Part shown: positions 29,640 through 34,971 of the stretch, piece after piece
How positions within the stretch are numbered: position 1 is the stretch's first letter
Layout of the letters: every line of letters begins with the position of its first letter
Source of the DNA: UBA3210 sp963653535
GTDB lineage: Bacteria > Bacillota_I > Bacilli_A > RFN20 > CAG-449
Direction: 5' to 3'
NCBI GenBank assembly: GCA_963653535.1
Contig: CAVJWU010000010.1
Location: 1 to 34,971, forward strand
DNA: 34,971 nt
Notes under the pieces: generated by a model
Databases searched by the model: none
What the model saw: the letters and a program-made list of their open reading frames with translations, nothing else
What the model was told of the DNA's origin: nothing
Program-made: the position numbers and the translations under genes

Positions 29640-30479
29640 ATGAAAAATATATTATATTGTCCTGTTTGTAAGAACGTATTATTTAAAGAAGATAGAGTTT
29701 ATAAATGTGAGAAAAACCATTCTTATGATATTTCAAAAAAAGGTTACATTAACTTATTGCTCGCTAATCAACATCATTCAGAAAATTCTGGTGATGAAAA
29801 AGAGATGATTATCGCACGTAGAGATTTCTTAAATACAGGTAAATACGATATTTTAAGAAATAACATTTTAGAAGTTATTAAAGAATTATTAGATGGTAAA
29901 AAAGAAATCGCGATTGGTGATTTAGGCTGTGGAGAAGGTTATTATACTTGTTATTATCATAAAGAATTAAGTAAGAACTTTATTACTTCTACAATCGGTC
30001 TAGACTTATCTAAAGAAGCGATTAATCAATGCTCAATAAGAAAGAATAGAGATTCTTTAAAAGATGTTATCTTTGTTATTGGTAACTTAAATTATTTACC
30101 AATCCTAGATCAATCATTAGATTTAATTATTAATAGTTTTGCTAAAATTGATGAAAAAGAATTTTTCCGTGTCCTTAGTAAAGACGGTTATTATTTAAGA
30201 ATACTTCCTGGAAAAAATCATCTTTTAGAAATGAAAGAAGTGCTTTATAAAGAAGTGCGTTTAAATGAAGATAAAGAAGAAAATATTGAAGGTTTCTCAT
30301 TTATTAAAAAAGTTGAATTTTTAGATCGTATTGAATTAAATAATAAAGAAATTAATGATTTATTTAAGATGACTCCTTATTATTATAAGTCTCCTTCTGA
30401 AGGAATAAACAAATTAACTTCTTTAGAAAAATTAATAACGACGATTGAATTTAAAATATTAGTATATAAGAAAAAATAA
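29640..30479 (+). CDS. rlmA: 23S rRNA (guanine-N1)-methyltransferase, RlmA type
   Basis: 279 residues. An N-terminal zinc finger, CPVCKNVLF then CEKNHSYD, followed by KKGYINLLLANQH and SGDEKEMIIARRDFL, is specific to the RlmA group, which methylates N1 of G745 (RlmA-I, Gram-negative) or G748 (RlmA-II, Gram-positive). A class I SAM domain follows with IGDLGCGEGYYT (~96-107) and NSFAKIDEKEF (~177). RlmA-II (TlrB) can give tylosin resistance, but the group cannot be settled here. GGTGAT lies upstream of the ATG, and a TATAAT at 29619-29624 could give a separate promoter. Confidence 0.88.
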   Translation: MKNILYCPVCKNVLFKEDRVYKCEKNHSYDISKKGYINLLLANQHHSENSGDEKEMIIARRDFLNTGKYDILRNNILEVIKELLDGKKEIAIGDLGCGEGYYTCYYHKELSKNFITSTIGLDLSKEAINQCSIRKNRDSLKDVIFVIGNLNYLPILDQSLDLIINSFAKIDEKEFFRVLSKDGYYLRILPGKNHLLEMKEVLYKEVRLNEDKEENIEGFSFIKKVEFLDRIELNNKEINDLFKMTPYYYKSPSEGINKLTSLEKLITTIEFKILVYKKK

Positions 30480-30505
30480 GAGGGTGATGACCTCTTATTT
30501 TTTTA
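30471..30505. terminator. Bidirectional terminator overlapping both stop codons
   Basis: AAAAATAAGAGG (30472-30483) pairs with CCTCTTATTTTT (30491-30502). It contains the end of rlmA and the end of the opposing regulator gene, so the two convergent genes share one hairpin. Confidence 0.88.
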
Positions 30506-30872
30506 TTACGTGTTCTTGATAATGTTTTTTAATACAAGCGAATGTTTCATCGCTTAAATCATGTTCTATTTTACATGCATCTTGGGCCGCGACTTCATCT
30601 GATACGCCTAATTGCTTTAATAAAGTAGTTAAGACTTCATGCCTTTCTAAAATCGCACTTGCAATTTTGTAACCAGCATCAGTCAAGGTGATATAACCAG
30701 AATCATCAACTTTAATATAATCATTTTCTCTTAACTTCTTCATCGCTACTGAAACTGAAGGTTTAGAGAAATTTAATTCATGAGCGATATCAATTGATCT
30801 AACAAAACCTTTTTCATGTTGTATAATAAGAATTCTTTCTAAATAATCTTCCGCGGATTCATAAATATTCAT
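30495..30872 (-). CDS. DtxR/MntR family metal-dependent repressor, probable feo regulator
   Basis: 125 residues. A winged helix (IDIAHELNFSKPSVSVAMKKL, ~28-47) is followed by the dimerisation and metal domain; the C-terminal SH3 domain is absent, as in MntR. Aligned with Bacillus MntR, the metal ligands are Asp9, Glu12, His78, Cys100, Glu103 and His104: all are conserved except that Cys takes the place of Glu99. DtxR has Cys at this place but Met at Asp8. The start at 30872 has AGAGGTAA upstream; a frame extension to 30914 has no site. It is divergent from feoA, and the operators between the genes make iron repression the likely function. Confidence 0.88.
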   Translation of the reverse strand: MNIYESAEDYLERILIIQHEKGFVRSIDIAHELNFSKPSVSVAMKKLRENDYIKVDDSGYITLTDAGYKIASAILERHEVLTTLLKQLGVSDEVAAQDACKIEHDLSDETFACIKKHYQEHVIKK

Positions 30873-30931
30873 TTTTTTTACCTCTTTTAAATATGATAAC
30901 ACGAAAGAAATCAATTGAAAAGAATAAAAGT

Positions 30932-30947
30932 GTTAGTTTTTACTAAC
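30932..30947. promoter_or_regulatory. Operator 1 upstream of feoA
   Basis: GTTAGTTTTTACTAAC, a perfect GTTAG-N6-CTAAC palindrome directly upstream of the -35 of the feo promoter. It has the same half-sites and spacing as operator 2. Confidence 0.7.
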
Positions 30948-30953
30948 TTATTG

Positions 30954-30981
30954 TTGACTTTATATTAAAACCTCATATAAT
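30954..30981 (+). promoter_or_regulatory. feo operon promoter
   Basis: TTGACT (30954-30959), 16 bases, TATAAT (30976-30981). Nearly consensus; start near 30988, within or next to operator 2. Confidence 0.85.
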
Positions 30982-30988
30982 TAATGTA

Positions 30989-31004
30989 GTTAGAAAACGC
31001 TAAC
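30989..31004. promoter_or_regulatory. Operator 2 at the feo transcription start
   Basis: GTTAGAAAACGCTAAC, GTTAG-N6-CTAAC, extended by two more pairs to TAGTTAG/CTAACTA (30987-31006). A repressor here would block RNA polymerase. Confidence 0.75.
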
Positions 31005-31021
31005 TAAGAAAGGAATTATGT

Positions 31022-31234
31022 ATGCCTCTAATACTTGCTCCATTAAATAAACCATTAAAGGTTGTTAAATTATTACTCGATGAAAAAACAAAGAAACATT
31101 TTGAAAGTTTAGGATTAACGATTAATTCTTCTTTAGAAGTAGTCTCATCTTGTGGAGGTAATGTCATTATCGTAATTAAAGAAAGCCGTGTGGCACTTGA
31201 TAAAGGCATTGCAAGCAAAATATTAGTTGCATAA
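31022..31234 (+). CDS. feoA: FeoA-domain protein (first, divergent copy)
   Basis: 70 residues, an SH3-like FeoA fold. HFESLGLTINSSLEVVSSCGG corresponds to the R-L-x-x-L-G-I/L-x-P-G-x-x-V line of FeoA, and RVALDKGIASKI to the final ALDxxxAxxI. It lacks the usual N-terminal LxELxxG box, so it is the more divergent of the two copies. FeoA is a small cytosolic partner of FeoB needed for Fe(II) import. AAGGAA lies 8 bases before the ATG. It is the first gene of the feo operon and is under the operator pair at 30932 and 30989. Confidence 0.88.
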   Translation: MPLILAPLNKPLKVVKLLLDEKTKKHFESLGLTINSSLEVVSSCGGNVIIVIKESRVALDKGIASKILVA

Positions 31235-31242
31235 GGTGCATT

Positions 31243-31485
31243 ATGGAAAAGAAATTAAGCGAATTCGTAATTGGTGAAGTTGGTGTTATTACTAAAGTTG
31301 AAGGTGAAGGACGCCTCAGAAGAAGATTATTCGATATGGGTGTTACTCCTGGCGCGAAAGTTACTTTAGTAAAAAAAGCACCATTAGGTGATCCTCTTGA
31401 AGTTACAATTAGAAATTACGAACTAACATTAAGAAAAACTGAAGCTGAACTTGTAACTTTAAAGCTTGAGGGAGGAGATAAATAA
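31243..31485 (+). CDS. feoA: FeoA-domain protein (second, canonical copy)
   Basis: 80 residues with all usual FeoA features: LSEFVIGEVGVITKV at the start, RRRLFDMGVTPGAKVTLVKKAP in the middle and DPLEVTIRNYELTLRKTEAELV at the end. Interacts with FeoB in the inner leaflet. Tandem feoA genes before feoB are common in Firmicutes. It starts 8 bases after the first copy and overlaps feoB by one base (TAATG), so translation is coupled. Confidence 0.93.
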   Translation: MEKKLSEFVIGEVGVITKVEGEGRLRRRLFDMGVTPGAKVTLVKKAPLGDPLEVTIRNYELTLRKTEAELVTLKLEGGDK

Positions 31486-33845
31486 TGAAAAGATTTGCTC
31501 TTGCCGGTAACCCTAACTCGGGAAAAACTACTTTATTTAACGCATTAACTGGCTCTACGGCACACGTTGGTAACTGGCCTGGTGTTACAGTTGATAAAAA
31601 AGAAGGCGTTTATAAAAAAGGTAAGGAACACGTTTCTATTATTGACTTACCTGGTATTTATTCTTTGTCACCATATACTGATGAAGAAATTATTTCAAGA
31701 AACTATATTCTTGATGAAAAACCAGATTGTATCATTAATATTGTCGATGCGACTAACCTTGAAAGAAATTTATATTTAACTACTCAATTAATGGAAATTG
31801 ATGTTCCATTAGTAATCGCACTTAATATGTGCGATGTTCTTGAAAAGAATAATGATTCTATTGATGAAAAAGAATTATCAAAAAAACTTGGTTTACCAGT
31901 TATTAAGATTTCTGCTTTAAAAAATGAAAATTTAGCTTCATTAATGGATGAAGCTCTTGCTGCAAGCGGAGTAGAAAGAAAAGGTAAAACAATTCTTGAA
32001 GAAACTTCTTTAAATAAAGTAATTAACGAATGTAAAGAATCTTTTGAAAAGAAGAATGTTCTAAATCCTTTATTCCATGCCGTTAAACTTGTTGAAAATG
32101 ATGAAGTAGAAGTTAAAAATCACGAAGATTATCTTTCGATTGTTTCTAGTTATAAAGAAAACTTTAACGATGAAACATTTGGAAATGACTTTGAAGCAAT
32201 TATCGCAGATGCAAGATATAAATATATTTCTTCTCATTTCTCCGTTACTTTAACTAAACACGAAGAAGAAAGAAATGAAGATGGAAGTAAGAAACTTACT
32301 CTCTCTGATAAGATTGACCGTGTCTTAACTAATAAATGGGCTGGTATTCCTATTTTCCTTGTCATATTATTCTTAGTTTTCCACCTTACATTCTCAGAAA
32401 ATCTTTTCTGGGCCGGCGGAGGAATTACAACTAATTCATTCGAAGGAAGTATCTTCTCAGGCTTAATTTGGCATGAAGGTGGAGTTAATTCTCCTGGTGT
32501 TATTCTTCAATCGCTCGTTACTAACTTTACCGATTGGTTAAGTTCAGTTGCTAGCAATGGTTTATCTAATGCTCAAGCACCTAACTGGGTCCAAGGTTTC
32601 TTAGTTGATGGCTGTTTAGCTGGTGTCTTCTCAGTCTTAAGCTTCGTACCACAAATCTTATTATTATTCTTATTCTTCTCCATTATGGAAGATACTGGTT
32701 ATATGGCTCGTGTTGCCTTTATCTTAGATAGAATCTTCCGTAAATTTGGTTTATCAGGTCGATCATTTATTCCAATGATTATGGGATTTGGTTGTTCTGT
32801 TCCTGCGATGATTAATACTAGAACTCTCGCGGATGAAAAAGAAAAGGTCGCGACTGTTAGAGTTATTCCTTTCTTCTCATGTGGAGCTAAATTACCAATT
32901 TTAACCGCGATTGCCGGCGGTATTTGTGAACAATTTGGTTTCGCTCATGTTGATTTAATTACTTATTCGATGTATTTAGTCGGTATGATTACTGCAATCG
33001 TTGCCGTTATCGTCATGAGAAAAACTGAATTAAGTGGTGATGTTCCTCCATTTATTATGGAACTTCCTGCTTATCATTTACCTCAATTTAAATCTTTAAT
33101 GATCCACTTATGGGATAAATTAAAACACTTTATTAAAAAAGCATTTACAATTATTTTATTATCAACAATTGTCATTTGGTTCTTATCGTCATTCCAATGC
33201 AATTGGACAATGTGCCCAGAAATTGTTACTGATGAAGGTGAATTCGTCTGTTATGATATTTCAAAATCAATACTTGCAAGTATTGGTCAACTAGTTCAAC
33301 CATTATTTACTCCATTAGGATTTGGTTCTCAACTTGGTAAATTTGGCTGGGTATTTGCTGTCGCAGCTGTTACTGGTTTAATTGCAAAAGAAAATGTTAT
33401 CGCAACATTTGGTGTTCTTGCTGCAACAGTTTACGTTGCTCAATATGCAACTGGAACAGTTATTCCTTCTGAAATCGCTGAAATTGTCGCAGATGAAGAA
33501 GGTATTGCTGCAACTCTCAAAATGATTGATGCAACAAATATTTCTTGGGCTGGACTTATCTCATTTATTGTCTTTAATATGACAACTATTCCTTGCTTTG
33601 CTGCCGTCGCTACTGCAAAAGGTGAATTAACTAAATCAGGCTTCAAAAAGACAGTATTCTTCTGGATCTGCGTCAGTTATTTCACTGCAGCATTAGTTTA
33701 TCTGTTCTTATTACCAATGGCTCAAGGTGGCTCATATTGGTGGAGTGAATTAATTGTTGTGTTCTTAATTGCTTGTATCTTTGGATATATTTATTTATAT
33801 AATCATTATGGATTAATAAAGAAATTCAAGAAAGAAAGTAAATAA
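31485..33845 (+). CDS. feoB: Ferrous iron transporter FeoB
   Basis: 786 residues. The N-terminal GTPase has G1 GNPNSGKT (8-15), G2 Thr in GVTVDKKEG, G3 DLPG, G4 NMCD and G5 SAL, followed by a helical GDP-dissociation-inhibitor region to ~265. Two Gate domains follow, with the conserved Cys motifs GFGCSVPAM and FFSCGAKLPI that form the iron path, plus EDTGYMARVAF. The C-terminal membrane half has AVTGLIAKENVIATFG and a last helix that ends in a basic KKFKKESK. It takes up Fe(II) under anaerobic or acidic conditions. Loop ~575-595 contains CNWTMC, an unusual outside Cys pair. Confidence 0.97.
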   Translation: MKRFALAGNPNSGKTTLFNALTGSTAHVGNWPGVTVDKKEGVYKKGKEHVSIIDLPGIYSLSPYTDEEIISRNYILDEKPDCIINIVDATNLERNLYLTTQLMEIDVPLVIALNMCDVLEKNNDSIDEKELSKKLGLPVIKISALKNENLASLMDEALAASGVERKGKTILEETSLNKVINECKESFEKKNVLNPLFHAVKLVENDEVEVKNHEDYLSIVSSYKENFNDETFGNDFEAIIADARYKYISSHFSVTLTKHEEERNEDGSKKLTLSDKIDRVLTNKWAGIPIFLVILFLVFHLTFSENLFWAGGGITTNSFEGSIFSGLIWHEGGVNSPGVILQSLVTNFTDWLSSVASNGLSNAQAPNWVQGFLVDGCLAGVFSVLSFVPQILLLFLFFSIMEDTGYMARVAFILDRIFRKFGLSGRSFIPMIMGFGCSVPAMINTRTLADEKEKVATVRVIPFFSCGAKLPILTAIAGGICEQFGFAHVDLITYSMYLVGMITAIVAVIVMRKTELSGDVPPFIMELPAYHLPQFKSLMIHLWDKLKHFIKKAFTIILLSTIVIWFLSSFQCNWTMCPEIVTDEGEFVCYDISKSILASIGQLVQPLFTPLGFGSQLGKFGWVFAVAAVTGLIAKENVIATFGVLAATVYVAQYATGTVIPSEIAEIVADEEGIAATLKMIDATNISWAGLISFIVFNMTTIPCFAAVATAKGELTKSGFKKTVFFWICVSYFTAALVYLFLLPMAQGGSYWWSELIVVFLIACIFGYIYLYNHYGLIKKFKKESK

Positions 33846-33846
33846 T

Positions 33847-34065
33847 ATGCAACCTATCGAAGTAATAGTTATTATTGCTACTATAAGTTTTGTTCTTGGC
33901 TATCTTGGTGTTTTTCTATATAAAAGATATCACAATATTCCAACAGGCGATTGCTCTGTATGCAAAAAGAGAATGAATAAAATGGTCAAAAAATTACAAA
34001 AAGATTATCATAAACAAAATAAATCATCTTGTTCTTCTTCTAACTGTACTTGTAAATCTAAATAA
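33847..34065 (+). CDS. FeoB-associated Cys-rich membrane protein
   Basis: 72 residues. One N-terminal membrane helix (~5-25), then TGDCSVCKKRM with a CxxC pair, and a C-terminal Cys/Ser cluster SSCSSSNCTC. This is the FeoB_associated family (PF12669), found right after feoB in many Firmicutes; a role in iron delivery or assembly is suggested in the literature but not settled. The start is one base after the feoB stop region, so it is translated with feoB. Confidence 0.9.
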   Translation: MQPIEVIVIIATISFVLGYLGVFLYKRYHNIPTGDCSVCKKRMNKMVKKLQKDYHKQNKSSCSSSNCTCKSK

Positions 34066-34067
34066 AT

Positions 34068-34094
34068 GCGTCTCACCGAAAGGTGAGGCGTTTT
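34068..34094 (+). terminator. Terminator of the feo operon
   Basis: CGTCTCACC (34069-34077), GAAA tetraloop, GGTGAGGCG (34082-34090), then TTTT. One T-G wobble. Confidence 0.88.
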
Positions 34095-34101
34095 ATTTAC
34101 A

Positions 34102-34127
34102 AATATAGAATTTTAATATAGAATTTT
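34102..34127 (+). repeat. Perfect 13-bp tandem duplication with -10-like boxes
   Basis: AATATAGAATTTT occurs twice back to back (34102-34114 and 34115-34127). Each copy carries TAGAAT, a fair -10, just upstream of the next gene; no -35 is evident for either. Confidence 0.6.
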
Positions 34128-34142
34128 ACTAGGAGTGAAAGT

Positions 34143-34895
34143 ATGGATATATTTTATTGTTGCTGCGTATTATTTATGGTGGGATCGTTTGGAGGATGGG
34201 TTCTTGAATTAATTTATCGAAGATATTTTTCTTCTCATAAATGGATTAACCCAGGATTCTTAGTTGGCCCTTGCTTACCTTTGTATGGCTTTGGCGTTAC
34301 TTTTTTATTTTTAATTTCTTATATATTTCATTTTGATACTTGGTTTTCTGTTCCAAGCTTTGTTAATGATATTCTCGTCATAGTTATTTCTTCTGTCGCG
34401 ATGACGCTTATTGAATATATTGCAGGAATTATTTTTATTAAAGGTATGGGAATTAAATTATGGGATTATTCTAAAAGATGGGGTAATATTCAAGGAATTA
34501 TTTGTCCTTTGTTCTCTTTATTTTGGACCCTTATCGCGATTAGCTTTTATTACTTATTTAGAACACCATGTTATTATTTAATCTCTTGGTTTTCCGAAGA
34601 AACGGCATCTAATTTTTACTTCCCATTCGTTCTAGGATTATTTTATGGGGTATTTATTGTTGATGTATGCTATTCAAGTGAACTTACTCACCGTATTAGT
34701 AAATTTGCAAAAGAGAAGAATGTTATTGTTAAGATTGAAGAATTTAAGGAACAAGTTAGAAACGCGAATGATAAAACTAAAGAAAAGATTCACTTTGTCC
34801 TCGCCTTATCTTCAAAAATTCCTTTAAGAGAACATCTTGATAATTATATAAATAATGTTAAAGATAAAATTAACGATTTAAAAAATAAAGAATAA
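34143..34895 (+). CDS. CmpB-like membrane protein (putative ABC transporter permease family, PF06541)
   Basis: 250 residues. Six hydrophobic segments; the first (GSFGGWVLELIYRR) and then WINPGFLVGPCLPLYGFG, IEYIAG near residue 97 and LWDYSKRWGNIQGIICPLFSLFW are the known motifs of this family. It is annotated as ABC-permease-like in databases, but the function is not known and no ATPase gene is nearby. After the helices comes a charged, helical cytosolic tail (residues ~185-250). TAGGAGTGA lies 4 bases upstream of the ATG. No terminator is seen before the IS3-like sequence at 34919. Confidence 0.85.
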   Translation: MDIFYCCCVLFMVGSFGGWVLELIYRRYFSSHKWINPGFLVGPCLPLYGFGVTFLFLISYIFHFDTWFSVPSFVNDILVIVISSVAMTLIEYIAGIIFIKGMGIKLWDYSKRWGNIQGIICPLFSLFWTLIAISFYYLFRTPCYYLISWFSEETASNFYFPFVLGLFYGVFIVDVCYSSELTHRISKFAKEKNVIVKIEEFKEQVRNANDKTKEKIHFVLALSSKIPLREHLDNYINNVKDKINDLKNKE

Positions 34896-34918
34896 ATAAA
34901 ATCACTAGAGACAAACTT

Positions 34919-34949
34919 GAAGTGAACCCCAAAAGTTGGACCGAGGTTC
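34919..34949 (+). mobile_element. IS3-like terminal sequence, element probably continuing beyond the window
   Basis: After GAAG the sequence TGAACCCCAAAAGTTGGACC (34923-34942), followed by GAGGTTC, begins with TG and has the C4A4GTT core typical of IS3/IS150-group termini. It matches the minus-strand core of the terminator at 17 kb over 30 of 31 bases and the terminus next to the IS3 orfB remnant at 12.5 kb over 18 of 20. Whether a full element or a solo end follows cannot be seen. Confidence 0.5.
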
Positions 34950-34971
34950 TAAAATTTATTAAATCATAAAC

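Noticed and set aside
1..34971. CRISPR array or cas genes
   Set aside because: No regularly spaced short repeats and no cas-like product were seen.

Overview
The window is AT-rich (roughly 30% GC by eye), compact and mostly housekeeping. It looks like the chromosome of a low-GC Gram-positive bacterium in the Bacilli/Mollicutes neighbourhood, perhaps an uncultured gut Erysipelotrichales-, RF39- or Acholeplasma-like lineage. That placement is inference: it rests on YlbF, RNase J, the ~550-residue GluRS type, Maf, the YitT and CmpB-like membrane families, strong Shine-Dalgarno sites and A/T-ending codons. UGA acts as a stop at the ATGA overlap of the two chromate-transporter genes, so the standard bacterial code is likely and Mycoplasma is unlikely.

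Layout. 1-300: tail of an AAA-ATPase/PD-(D/E)XK gene and its terminator, then about 600 bases with no convincing gene. 900-3005: a membrane protein overlapping a pair of short chromate-transporter genes. 3025-4300: a coiled-coil protein with its own promoter, then a tRNA-Ser(GGA) on the minus strand with promoter and terminator. 4298-8723: an operon-like run of a pseudouridine synthase, two unknown proteins (one with an internal repeat) and a phosphoglucomutase. 8808-10141: a CYTH protein (minus), then a membrane-anchored EIIB-like protein whose phosphorylated cysteine is replaced.

10142-12540 is an accessory island. It holds a truncated IS21-type transposase piece, an AAA_14/DUF4143 ATPase of different base composition lying between two ~92-bp direct repeats that carry palindromes, an ArdC-like antirestriction remnant with an in-frame stop, and an IS3-family orfB remnant with an IS3-like terminus.

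12558-17053 returns to core genes: maf, RNase J and def on the minus strand; ylbF, rsmD and coaD on the plus strand. 17059-19209 has an M48 membrane protease and an anchored thioredoxin-fold-like protein without CxxC. 19495-25452 has a YitT transporter-like protein, GluRS, topoisomerase III, a GNAT and a sugar acetyltransferase. 25514-30479 has a C69 dipeptidase, a cupin plus HD-GYP protein, a MATE exporter and an RlmA-type methyltransferase. 30495-34065 is a complete ferrous-iron module: a DtxR/MntR-family repressor divergent from feoA-feoA-feoB and a FeoB-associated Cys-rich peptide, with two matching palindromes around a strong promoter. The window ends with a CmpB-like membrane protein and an IS3-like terminus that points out of the window.

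No defence system, CRISPR array or prophage is visible. The most distinctive items are the repeat-flanked ATPase island, one IS3-type terminal sequence found at three places (twice within terminators), the Fe/Mn hybrid-looking repressor with its operators, and the EIIB-like domain lacking its active cysteine.
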